The position numbers and the translations under genes were made by a program. 40,776 nt of DNA from Candidatus Aminicenantota bacterium (lineage in GTDB: Bacteria; Acidobacteriota; Aminicenantia; UBA2199), in contig JAPKZK010000117.1 in NCBI GenBank assembly GCA_026393835.1, forward strand, positions 1 through 40,776, read 5' to 3'. Of this stretch, positions 1-7,069 are shown in pieces (position 1 is the first letter of the stretch; each line of letters begins with the position of its first letter). Under the pieces are notes generated by a model, which was not told the origin of the DNA, did not search any database, and saw only the letters and a program-made list of their open reading frames with translations.

Positions 1-365
1 GCAAAGAAAACCCGGTACTACTTCAAGCGATTCATTTTGATATGGCCCTGCTGGATAAAGCAGCCCAAATGTCCGGGGAATTGACCGAAACGTTGGCCCG
101 GGTTACCACCCTTCGAAACGGGTATAATCAAGCCAAAAAAACCCGCGACCATGCTTATACGAATTTAAAGATGGTGGTGGATGTGGTTTACGCTTATGGC
201 CGGTTCGTGTTCCGGCGCGGCGACGAGCGTTACATCGGTTATGTCAGCCAACATTTGCGCAAAAAAAGGAACCGGATAAAAGCCGGTAAAAATGCAGGAA
301 CATCCAACGCCCCGGTCCTTAATGTCAATCCTGAAAAGAAAAGCGACCCCCAAATTCGGAGTTGA
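1..365 (+). CDS. 3' end of an unknown-family protein, paralogue of the gene at 1290-2084
   Basis: The reading frame is already open at base 3, so the gene begins left of the window; an internal Met at 42 should not be taken as the start. The visible 120 residues align with the C-terminal half of the protein at 1290-2084: both share the pattern FDMALLDxAAQ, then a (K/R)xRDxAYTxxKxVVDxVYAxGxFVFR block, then a GYxSxxLRxxRNR block. It looks soluble and largely helical, with no signal peptide or membrane segment visible. The C-terminal tail (about 30 residues) is polar and low complexity. I do not recognise a function. A toxin-antitoxin pair follows directly and the longer paralogue is 900 bp away on the other strand. 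Confidence 0.75.
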   Translation, partial: KENPVLLQAIHFDMALLDKAAQMSGELTETLARVTTLRNGYNQAKKTRDHAYTNLKMVVDVVYAYGRFVFRRGDERYIGYVSQHLRKKRNRIKAGKNAGTSNAPVLNVNPEKKSDPQIRS

Positions 366-390
366 ATAAACTCCAATAAAAGAGTATAAT
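362..390 (+). promoter_or_regulatory. Promoter of the first toxin-antitoxin pair
   Basis: A TTGAAT -35 box (362-367) and a perfect TATAAT -10 box (385-390) are separated by exactly 17 bp. The -35 box overlaps the stop codon of the preceding gene. Transcription would start near 397, giving about 33 nt of leader before the ATG at 430. Assigned from consensus and position only. Confidence 0.7.
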
Positions 391-429
391 ATTAATGTGT
401 TTTGAAGAATGAAAATAAAGGAAATTACA

Positions 430-690
430 ATGGCACAAAGGAAGCTTACAATTACCCTCCCGCGGTCCCCGGAATTGATAAACGATTTGTTTGTCTTTTT
501 GTTACAACGGGGTCTCATATCGGAAAAAGATATGCATAGCATTGGGAAGGACCATACCGCTGCGGTAAAAAAGAAAAAGAGCCGCTGGGCGCTTGCTGCC
601 GAACGCCTTGACGTGGAAGGCTTTTTGGATGGACAGGGAGATAAAGTTAAAGGGCTTATCAGGGATTTCCGGGAAGGTTTTGCTCTATAA
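430..690 (+). CDS. Antitoxin-like small protein paired with a PIN toxin
   Basis: An 86-residue protein directly upstream of a PIN-domain gene (3 bp gap), the usual antitoxin-toxin order of VapBC modules. The ATG at 430 is chosen because AAGGA (418-422) lies 7 nt before it; an in-frame ATG at 409 has a poorer site. The N-terminal part (about 1-35) could be a small DNA-binding fold. The C-terminal 40 residues, containing RWALAAERLDVEGFL and a final REGFAL, look like an extended toxin-wrapping arm. I cannot place the DNA-binding fold with certainty (AbrB-like or ribbon-helix-helix). Role inferred from gene order: DNA-binding autoregulator and inhibitor of the downstream RNase. Confidence 0.7.
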   Translation: MAQRKLTITLPRSPELINDLFVFLLQRGLISEKDMHSIGKDHTAAVKKKKSRWALAAERLDVEGFLDGQGDKVKGLIRDFREGFAL

Positions 691-693
691 ACT

Positions 694-1149
694 ATGGCGA
701 AAAAATATCTTCTTGATGGAAATATAATCACAGAGTTGGAAGATAGGACAAAACCCTGTTACAAAGCTATCAGGAGTAAATTGGCAGCACTTGCAGATGA
801 AGACCATGCCTATATTTCAATTATTTCCGCATATGAATACCAGGACGGGATAGCAAAAGCAGCTAAACCTCTTTCTGAGAATCTAAAAAATGCCTGGCAG
901 ACGTTTCTCGATCTCTTTGAAGTGCTGCCGCTAACTTTAAAAGGGGCAGAAATCTATGGGGAAATCAAAACATTATATGAAAAGCACACAGGAATAGGCA
1001 AAAAGGAAATCAAGCGTCACACTGTCGATTTTATTCTTGCCAGTACGGCGATAGCAGCGAAAGCGATAATTGTAAGCGATGACCGGATTTTCGAAAAAAT
1101 CAGGGATATTTATCCCTCACTTCTTCTTGAAAATTGGAAAAAGCCATAA
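694..1149 (+). CDS. vapC: PIN-domain ribonuclease toxin, VapC type
   Basis: A 151-residue PIN-domain protein. The acidic metal-binding residues expected of VapC nucleases are visible: D8 in the opening LLDGNI (usually LDTN; here Thr is Gly), E48 in SAYEYQDG, D112 in TVDFILASTAIA, and D129/D130 in VSDDRIF. PIN toxins are Mg2+-dependent endoribonucleases that cut tRNA, rRNA or mRNA when their antitoxin is lost. It begins 3 bp after the antitoxin stop with no clear ribosome site of its own, so translational coupling is likely. The LDTN to LDGN change is outside the acidic set and need not abolish activity. Target RNA cannot be predicted. Confidence 0.85.
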   Translation: MAKKYLLDGNIITELEDRTKPCYKAIRSKLAALADEDHAYISIISAYEYQDGIAKAAKPLSENLKNAWQTFLDLFEVLPLTLKGAEIYGEIKTLYEKHTGIGKKEIKRHTVDFILASTAIAAKAIIVSDDRIFEKIRDIYPSLLLENWKKP

Positions 1150-1199
1150 ACTCAATATTTATTAAAGATTCTCACAAATGTTTTCAATGTAAAAAGAAA

Positions 1200-1234
1200 G
1201 GCCCCCTTCCATAGAAACAGTTAAGAAGGGGGCC
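1200..1234 (-). terminator. Rho-independent terminator of the minus-strand gene at 1290-2084
   Basis: Perfect 10-bp stem: GGCCCCCTTC pairs with GAAGGGGGCC around a 15-nt loop. Read on the minus strand the stem is followed by CTTTCTTTTTA, a U-rich run. On the plus strand it is followed by an A-run, so it acts mainly for the leftward gene. Confidence 0.75.
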
Positions 1235-1242
1235 CAAAAAAT

Positions 1243-1266
1243 ACCGGCAGTTGCCTACCGGTTTTT
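1243..1266 (+). terminator. Possible weak plus-strand terminator after the toxin gene
   Basis: ACCGG (1243-1247) and CCGGT (1258-1262) form a 5-bp stem with a 10-nt loop, followed on the plus strand by a short T run. It lies between convergent genes where a rightward terminator is expected. The stem is short, so confidence is low. Confidence 0.35.
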
Positions 1267-1289
1267 ATCCGCGGTCAGGTTATCTGCCC

Positions 1290-2084
1290 TTAAGCCGTGG
1301 GCGACGCGGACGGTTGCGGCGGTTGAGACGGAGGCGTCGAAGTTCCATCAGTAGGCGTGGGCTGGGGTTTTCTATTCCTTACATGCCTTAAGAAATTACT
1401 ATGGTAGCCTTTCAACCTCCTGTCATTATCGCGGAAGACAAACTGGCCAAAGGCATACACCTCGTCTACTACCTCTTTTACATGAGTATAGGCTTGATCG
1501 CGAATCCTTTTTGCTTCGCTGTAATCGGCCCTTTCACCGGTAGCGTCGGCCAGCAAGGCGGCCAGGTCGTACGATTTCTGGGCCGCCAGGTCCAGGAGGG
1601 CCATATCGAAGTTGGTTTTGGCCAGGGGTTCGGGATTGGCCCTTCCCAATACGGCTAAATCGTTTAAATCCTGGAGCATGTCGGCGTGGCCGCTGCCGTC
1701 GGCAATGGTACTGACTTTCGCGGAAAGCTTGACATCATTTCGAAAATCAAAACGAAATTCCTGTACCAGTTCATTTCGCAATTCATATGCCAGTGGGGAT
1801 TCAACGGCCCATTGTTTTTCCGCTTCTTCCCTGGTAAAGCGTTCGGCAGCCCACCGCCCCGCGGCTTCTTTTAAGGCGCCGCAGCGAATCGGGAGGTCGT
1901 CCACCGGTTCCCAGGCCAGGCCTTTGGCGATTAATTGATCTTTATCCTCCGTGGCCCATGAATGAAGATTTTCAGCTTCCTGGATGTACACTTTCACAGG
2001 CATGCTGTTGGGGGTCATGATACGGTCATTGGGAATGGCTTTGATGACCTCAAGTTTTAGTTGATAACTTTCGAGTGAATTCAT
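1290..2084 (-). CDS. Unknown-family protein, full-length paralogue of the left-edge gene
   Basis: 264 residues, with a good ribosome site: AAGGAG lies about 6 nt before the ATG. Three parts can be seen: a helical N-terminal region (1-150) rich in charged residues and Trp (EAENLHSWATEDKDQL), a central block with HADMLQDLNDLAVLG (about 133-147), and a C-terminal helical block with RDQAYTHVKEVVDEVYAFGQFVFR shared with the left-edge paralogue. The last 22 residues are a Pro/Thr/Ser-rich tail, probably disordered. No signal peptide or membrane segment. I do not recognise a domain of known function. Two copies within 2 kb, either side of a toxin-antitoxin pair, suggest a multi-copy family in this genome. 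Confidence 0.75.
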   Translation of the reverse strand: MNSLESYQLKLEVIKAIPNDRIMTPNSMPVKVYIQEAENLHSWATEDKDQLIAKGLAWEPVDDLPIRCGALKEAAGRWAAERFTREEAEKQWAVESPLAYELRNELVQEFRFDFRNDVKLSAKVSTIADGSGHADMLQDLNDLAVLGRANPEPLAKTNFDMALLDLAAQKSYDLAALLADATGERADYSEAKRIRDQAYTHVKEVVDEVYAFGQFVFRDNDRRLKGYHSNFLRHVRNRKPQPTPTDGTSTPPSQPPQPSASPTA

Positions 2085-2086
2085 TT

Positions 2087-2350
2087 TTATCTCCTTTTTG
2101 TTTGTTGTTTATGTGCGTTTATATTTTCCATCGGTCCCCTTCTTGATAGTACAACGGATCCTGTTAGAATGACCATATGAGACATCGACATGAGCAACAC
2201 ATTTCTCAAGCCGTGCACGATCGGGGTATCGATATTGGCCCTGATTCTTTGGGTTCCCGACTCTCCTTGAAGTGTAAGAGAATCGATGGCGCCCCCAGCG
2301 CCGCTATTGCATTTACACATCTTATTTTTTGTATCTACTTTCTCATGCAT
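2087..2350 (-). CDS. Doubtful 87-residue ORF, or long 5' leader of the downstream gene
   Basis: This ORF starts 6 nt after the -10 box of the promoter at 2357-2385 and ends 2 bp before the next gene. Its stop overlaps the region that supplies that gene's ribosome site. It has no ribosome site of its own, so it could only be translated as a leaderless message. Its sequence is not recognised and its composition is not convincingly protein-like; it includes CKCNSGAGG near the start and a Lys/Arg-rich end. The other reading is an untranslated leader of about 265 nt. Listed because promoter geometry, not coding quality, points to it. Confidence 0.3.
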   Translation of the reverse strand: MHEKVDTKNKMCKCNSGAGGAIDSLTLQGESGTQRIRANIDTPIVHGLRNVLLMSMSHMVILTGSVVLSRRGPMENINAHKQQTKRR

Positions 2351-2356
2351 GTTGCG

Positions 2357-2385
2357 ATCGTAACATAATCAGTTGCCTTTGTCAA
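2357..2385 (-). promoter_or_regulatory. Minus-strand promoter for the unknown-family gene
   Basis: On the minus strand, perfect TTGACA (2380-2385), a 17-bp spacer ending in TGT (extended -10 context), then TACGAT (2357-2362). The rest of the 2085-2629 gap shows the start of the next gene's promoter at 2599 and nothing else I can name. Confidence 0.65.
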
Positions 2386-2598
2386 TATTTATGGGCAATA
2401 AAAAAATTATTTTACTGTGGCGCCAAAAATCTTAATCGTGTGGGTGATAGGGTTGCGGTTGCACCTTTTCCGTAAAATTTAACATGAATCTCCATTGGCT
2501 TTTTATAGGGAATGGCGAAATGAGCGAGGGCGCTTTCTGACTATCCCCTTCCGCCCCCTTTTAATGGATCCAGGCTGTACTATCCGCATAAAAAAATG

Positions 2599-2604
2599 TA
2601 TAAT
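2599..2604 (+). promoter_or_regulatory. -10 box of the glycosyltransferase promoter
   Basis: A perfect TATAAT lies 26 bp upstream of the ATG at 2630. No good -35 hexamer is found at 16-18 bp spacing, so only the -10 element is called. Confidence 0.45.
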
Positions 2605-2629
2605 ACCTACCTATGGAGGTCATGAACAT

Positions 2630-4180
2630 ATGAATAAGAATTCACTGCTTTCAAAAAAAACCTGTCTGTCGGATTACATGATTATGGGCTACTTTGCCCT
2701 CCCGGCATTGGTCTTACACCTGATCGCCATTAAAGGTTACGGCTACTTCCGGGACGAGCTTTATTATTTCGCCTGCGCCAATCACCTGGATTTCGGGTAC
2801 GTCGATCAACCACCCCTTTCCCTGGCGCTGCTCAAAGCGATCCGAATCGTATTGGGCGATTCCCTGGTCGCCCTTCGTATTTTGCCGGTATTGGGCGCCG
2901 CCTTATTCATTCTTGCAACCGGGCTGATGACCAAAGAACTGGGCGGTAGAAAATTCGCCATTGCATTATCATGCGCCGCTGCTTTTGCTCCCCTGGGAAA
3001 TTTTTTTCTCTTCAATTTTTATTCCATGAATTTCCTGGATTTACTCTTCTGGGCCTCGCTCATTCTTATCGTCCTGCGCATCATAAAAACAGGAAACACT
3101 AAATTCTGGTTGTTATTCGGTTTAATCGCCGGACTGGGACTGCAGAATAAAATTTCCGTTCTTTTTATGGGTTTCGGACTCGCCGCAGGCATACTTCTCT
3201 CTAAGGAACGGAAACATCTCAAGAGTAAGTATTTATGGTTCGGGGCCGGCATTGCCGCGCTTTTATTTCTTCCTTATATTATATGGAATATGTCCCACGG
3301 CTGGCCGACCCTGGAATTTATTGAAAACGCCAGCCAATATAAAAATACCCCGGTGAACCCCATTCAATTCCTGCTGGGACAGGTTTTTTACAATAATCCC
3401 TTTACTATTTTCGTATGGCTGCCCGGCCTGTGGTATTTCTTTTTTAATAAGGAAGGGAAAACATACCGCTTATTCGGGTGGATGTACCTGGCTATTTACA
3501 TTTTGTTTACTCTCCAGCACGCCAAGGATTATTACCTGGCCGGGATTTACCCCATTTTATTTGCCGGCGGCGCTGTGCTTCTTGAAAATAGGTTCGAGAA
3601 ACTACGCTGGAATTGGCCTAAACCGGTGTTAATCGCACTAATCATAAGCACTTCCCTATTTTTGTGCCCCATCACTCTCCCAATATTGCCGGTGGATAAC
3701 ACGGCGGCCTTTGTAAAATCATTGGGGTTGTCCGGTTATTCCCAGGAAAGGCAGAGGATGGGACCGCTGCCGCAACATTTTGCCGATATGCACGGCTGGG
3801 AAGAAATGACGGAAAAAGTGGCGAAAGTCTACGACACCCTTTCCCCCGAAGAAAAGAAATCCTGCATTATTTACGGCAAGAATTATGGCGAGGCGGGCGC
3901 CGTCGATTTTTTCGGGAAAAAGTACGGGCTTCCTCCAGCCTTTAGCGGCCACAATAGTTACTTTTTCTGGCCGCCGAAAAAAGGGTATAAGGCAAATGTA
4001 ATAATCCTTATCGGCGGCTCTAAAGAAGATCATGAAAAGAGTCTGGAATCCGTGACGGAAGTGGACCGCACCGCCTGCCCGTACTGCATGCCTTATGAGA
4101 ATAATAGGTCTATTTATATCGGTCGGGGATTCAAACATTCATTGGAAGAGATCTGGCCATCCGTGAAAGACTTTATTTAG
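2630..4180 (+). CDS. GT39/ArnT-like polytopic membrane glycosyltransferase
   Basis: 516 residues from the ATG at 2630, chosen because GGAGG (2615-2619) precedes it by 10 nt. The frame is open upstream, but that part is not protein-like. The N-terminal region holds the hallmark of dolichyl/undecaprenyl-phosphate-sugar transferases of the PMT/ArnT superfamily: GYFRDELYYFACANHLDFGYVDQPP, whose acidic residues sit in the first periplasmic loop. About ten hydrophobic segments fill residues 15-390, followed by a soluble C-terminal domain of about 130 residues. Family members move a sugar from a polyprenyl-phosphate donor to lipid A, protein or another envelope acceptor. The acceptor here cannot be inferred, and no lipid A gene is adjacent. 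The last 8 bp overlap the convergent gene at 4173. Confidence 0.85.
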   Translation: MNKNSLLSKKTCLSDYMIMGYFALPALVLHLIAIKGYGYFRDELYYFACANHLDFGYVDQPPLSLALLKAIRIVLGDSLVALRILPVLGAALFILATGLMTKELGGRKFAIALSCAAAFAPLGNFFLFNFYSMNFLDLLFWASLILIVLRIIKTGNTKFWLLFGLIAGLGLQNKISVLFMGFGLAAGILLSKERKHLKSKYLWFGAGIAALLFLPYIIWNMSHGWPTLEFIENASQYKNTPVNPIQFLLGQVFYNNPFTIFVWLPGLWYFFFNKEGKTYRLFGWMYLAIYILFTLQHAKDYYLAGIYPILFAGGAVLLENRFEKLRWNWPKPVLIALIISTSLFLCPITLPILPVDNTAAFVKSLGLSGYSQERQRMGPLPQHFADMHGWEEMTEKVAKVYDTLSPEEKKSCIIYGKNYGEAGAVDFFGKKYGLPPAFSGHNSYFFWPPKKGYKANVIILIGGSKEDHEKSLESVTEVDRTACPYCMPYENNRSIYIGRGFKHSLEEIWPSVKDFI

Positions 4181-4607
4181 GCAAGTATTTTTTAGGGAAT
4201 TTGGCCACCACGGTATAGTTCGGATCGACCACATTGGCCACCCGGGCCGAGCCCACCTGTGAAAATACCTGGAGGGCTTCCCAGCGGTCGAAACCATAAT
4301 CGGATTCCAACCACTTGACGATTTCCACATGGGCAATACGGAACGCATCCATAAGCGGCCTTACCGAACCGGCCGCCATGATATACTCGTCATTCTCCAG
4401 GCGCGGCCAGGCGCCGTCTGCTTCGGTAAAGTAATTGGAAAACATGGTATTGGTCTCGATGATATCCCCGGGTTTGACCCGCAGCACCGGTTCACGGACT
4501 GCATAGGTTTGCGTCCCGGTGGATGGTTTGAAACGGTGAATTTCGGCTTCGGTCACGAATGTGACGCAAATGGTAAGTACGAAAAAAAGAAAAATTTTTT
4601 TAAACAT
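4173..4607 (-). pseudogene. Acetamidase/formamidase relic with an internal in-frame deletion
   Basis: 144 residues from the ATG at 4607 (AGAGGTG 6 nt upstream), beginning with a signal-peptide-like segment MFKKIFLFFVLTICVTFV. Residues after it (HRFKPSTGTQTYAVREPVLRV, then KPGDIIET) match the N-terminal strand region of FmdA/AmdA amidases. From about residue 75 (RLENDEYIM, then GSVRPLMDAFRIA, and VVDPNYTVVAKFPKKYLP) the match is to the family's extreme C-terminus. Family members are roughly 300 residues or more, so about half, including the central catalytic part, is absent at a junction near GAWP. The frame is intact. Amidase activity is not expected; a pseudogene or a repurposed secreted fragment are both possible. 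The 3' end overlaps the convergent glycosyltransferase by 8 bp. Confidence 0.7.
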
Positions 4608-4772
4608 ATTCATCACCTCTTCTAAAAAGATATAACACATTATAATGGAATGTTCCAATCATTTCAACCACATTAGGGGGAAAGGGACATACAGAAATCT
4701 TCCTTACTTGTTTTTTCCCAACTTCGTCGTTTACTGCTTTTCCGAGGGCAGTTTTTTTTGGGATTTAACGGT

Positions 4773-6302
4773 TTACAGCCCTACCATAATAATCTTTTTA
4801 TTGTTATAGGTAATATCTTTGTAATAAATCTTTTGCTCCCACTTTTTCTTCCCCGGGTCAAAGATGACCAGGTATCCTTCCGGGAGTCCCAACCGGTCGA
4901 GGTAATTTGACAATTGCTCTTTACCTTCTTCAATGGTGATATTATCCCGTTTAATTTTTATTTCCAGGGCGAACTCCTGTTTGTTAAATTTAACCAGCAT
5001 GTCGAGGCGGCCATTCCCTACGGCCATTTCTCGGACGATTTCGCCCCCGTTTACGATTCGCTGTAAAAAAGCCATTAATAAAAGATGATGCGCCGATTCC
5101 TTGTATTCATACCGGTTCAACCACGCCTGGCTATTTCGTTGATAAAAAACCTGGAAACTTTTTAATAGTTTTTCCATATCCAACAATCCGTTTTGATCGA
5201 CAAATTTATCTTGTTGGATTTCTTTCGGAAGAGAATCTTGAAATCCCGAGGCCATGACGCGCGGAATGATTTCGGCATAGATGGGATTGGCAAACTCAAG
5301 GGGAGACGATTGCGAGACAATACCCAGGTCCCTGACGTACGAAACGGCGTCGTCCAGTTTGTCGAAGATGATATTATCCCCATTAATAATCGCCTGGACG
5401 ATGGTTTTTACTCTCTCTTCATTTAATTTATCGATCAAGCAATCCAGGTGGGTGTCACGTCTCAGGATCAGTTGTTTTTTGGCTTCGGTTACGAGTTCCA
5501 GTGAAATATTTTGAGAATGATCGTTTTTAAGGATTTTTTCTACGATTTGGCGCGCCAGGGCATTGGTCAACCAGGGTTGACCGTTGGATAAACGGTATAT
5601 TTCTTGTTTGGAGTCGATGGGGAATTCCTGGCCCGTGGCCTGGGTATGTTGCTCTAATAAATCGTAGACTTCTTCCTTTGTAAAATCCTCTAAAGTCAGT
5701 GAATCCGAGATAATATTAAAGGGTGAGGCGGTTCCCATGGATTCCCGGCCTTCTCTTATTTTGGCTTTATAATCCCTTATGTCCCTTAGTCCGACTAACG
5801 CAATCGAGGATGGAAAATATTTCGGTCTGCTTTGGTACCCGTCTCTTAATTGACGCAGCATGGCGACCAGGACATCATCCATTAATGAATCGATCTCGTC
5901 GATAAGAAGAACAATGTGTTTTTCCTGGCTTTCACACCACTTTTCAAGGTACACTTTTAGGTTTCGGGTTTTCTCTTCTTTGGGCCTTTCGGCTGCCGGG
6001 ATTTGCTTGAGGGCTGCACGATAGACACAATCGATGAGGGCTTCATTGGCTTCCTTTACTGTGATGCTTTTGTAACCGGCTTCTTCAAAGGAAACAACTA
6101 TTGCAATATATTTTCCTTCAGAGTTGAGTTTTTGCGTTAATGCGTGTAAATAGGTTGTTTTCCCGGACTGGCGGGGGGCATGGATCATGAAATAGAGTTC
6201 GTTGTTTACCAGGTTTTCTATATCGGTTAAGCGTTTTAATGGGGCAACCATATAATGTTTATCCGGTGTGCAAAGTCCGGCAGTATTAAAAAATTTATTC
6301 AT
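4773..6302 (-). CDS. AAA-family ATPase fused to a PD-(D/E)XK nuclease-like domain
   Basis: 509 residues; GGAG lies about 8 nt before the ATG. The N-terminal ATPase has Walker A APRQSGKTT (42-50), Walker B IVLLIDEIDSL (130-140) and a later LVGLRD segment; it belongs to the AAA-like/STAND-type ATPases common in environmental bacteria. A winged-helix-like middle region follows. The C-terminus carries the PD-(D/E)XK pattern: GRLDML (D434), then EFALEIKI (E447-x-K449). Family members of this architecture are abundant, often multi-copy, and largely uncharacterised; defence or mobile-element roles are suspected rather than shown. Upstream in the same direction are a 54-codon ORF and a truncated XRE regulator. 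Biochemical role is inference: ATP-driven switch controlling a nuclease-like domain. Confidence 0.85.
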   Translation of the reverse strand: MNKFFNTAGLCTPDKHYMVAPLKRLTDIENLVNNELYFMIHAPRQSGKTTYLHALTQKLNSEGKYIAIVVSFEEAGYKSITVKEANEALIDCVYRAALKQIPAAERPKEEKTRNLKVYLEKWCESQEKHIVLLIDEIDSLMDDVLVAMLRQLRDGYQSRPKYFPSSIALVGLRDIRDYKAKIREGRESMGTASPFNIISDSLTLEDFTKEEVYDLLEQHTQATGQEFPIDSKQEIYRLSNGQPWLTNALARQIVEKILKNDHSQNISLELVTEAKKQLILRRDTHLDCLIDKLNEERVKTIVQAIINGDNIIFDKLDDAVSYVRDLGIVSQSSPLEFANPIYAEIIPRVMASGFQDSLPKEIQQDKFVDQNGLLDMEKLLKSFQVFYQRNSQAWLNRYEYKESAHHLLLMAFLQRIVNGGEIVREMAVGNGRLDMLVKFNKQEFALEIKIKRDNITIEEGKEQLSNYLDRLGLPEGYLVIFDPGKKKWEQKIYYKDITYNNKKIIMVGL

Positions 6303-6323
6303 AAGGTACTCCTACGCATTTTT

Positions 6324-6488
6324 TTACCTCATCGGGTTATTATCAGGCGTATCACTATTGTAGCGTAATCCAGGTAAAAATGCAACAACGTCCGCGGGGT
6401 AATGTGACAGGCCGGGACAATTCCTCAAATAGGCGAATACCGCATCGTTCGGTCCGCGCATCAATTCAACCGGAGATCTGGTGATCAT
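6324..6488 (-). CDS. Possible small protein of 54 residues before the ATPase gene
   Basis: An ATG at 6488 is preceded by GGAGAG about 4 nt upstream, a good ribosome site. The ORF runs 54 codons to a TAA at 6324-6326. It starts 18 bp after the truncated regulator and ends 21 bp before the ATPase gene, all in one direction, so the three would form one transcript. The sequence begins MITRSPVELMRGPNDAV and is not recognised. No membrane segment. Support is ribosome site and gene spacing only. Confidence 0.4.
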   Translation of the reverse strand: MITRSPVELMRGPNDAVFAYLRNCPGLSHYPADVVAFLPGLRYNSDTPDNNPMR

Positions 6489-6506
6489 TTTCTCTCCATC
6501 AAATTC

Positions 6507-6920
6507 CTACAACCCCGGACTCGATACCATTGAACCATCCATCAGCGCCCGGTTATCAATTTTAAACCGCTGGAAATGAGTCAAAATCTCATGGTAAAGC
6601 AGCGGGATCGCTTCCATATGCGCTGCCAACTCCTGTATCTCCGCTTTTACCTCCGCCCCATCCGCTTTTCTTACTCTTTCCCTACCCTTCGCGCTTTCCG
6701 TCTTTAGCGCCAGTTGCTTTTTCAACTCCTCGATTTCATCGGCCCTTTCTTTTTCATTATACTTCATCGGGCCTTTGTTGAAAAGAAACCAATCCATGGA
6801 TATATTATCCGCCATGGCCAAACGGGAAAGCGTTTCCAAAGAGGGGAAGGCAACACCGTTCTCATTTTTGTTATACCCGCTCCCGCTTATTGAGGACATA
6901 AACGCGAACGATAAGGGCAA
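6507..6920 (-). pseudogene. Decapitated XRE-type regulator
   Basis: The protein aligns closely with the intact XRE regulator at 27627-28043 from its third DNA-binding helix on: compare LETLSRLAMADNISMDWFLFNKGPM with SLYRLAMANDFSLDWLITNRGPM, and the shared C-terminal IPLLYHEIL/IPLLRHEVL stretch. The first two to three helices of the helix-turn-helix are missing. Upstream in frame there is only unrelated sequence to a TAA at 6960-6962, and the only starts are a TTG at 6920 or an internal ATG (6897). A Lys/Glu/Ala-rich coiled-coil-like insert (about residues 57-95) is absent from the intact paralogue. DNA binding by the canonical domain is not expected. It could survive as a dimerising fragment, or be a dead gene. 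Confidence 0.6.
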
Positions 6921-7004
6921 AATTTGAATTTTAAGGACAAAAACACGCCCGGCGAGGAGTTAATCGCTCCAGGTAAGGCAAAATTATGAACCTGCCATTA
7001 ACTA

Positions 7005-7069
7005 TTGCCTCCGGCGGGTCAGGCCCCTTTTGAAAAAGGGGCCCGACACCCCCTAAAACTTTTGATTAT
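7005..7069 (+). repeat. Hairpin repeat, copy A
   Basis: Head TTGCCTCCGGCGG, then a stem GGCCCCTTTT (7022-7031) with AAAAGGGGCC (7034-7043) around a GA loop, then the tail CCCCCTAAAACTTTTGATT. The tail abuts the rarA stop codon, in convergent orientation. One of seven family members in the window (see findings). Confidence 0.7.

Noticed and set aside
2495..2629. 45-codon N-terminal extension of the GT39 glycosyltransferase
   Set aside because: It contains the likely promoter -10 box and ribosome site, and its sequence does not resemble the family. Start set at 2630.
4139..4348. Alternate minus frame overlapping the amidase relic
   Set aside because: The relic's own frame matches known amidase ends; the alternate frame has no motif and no start signal.
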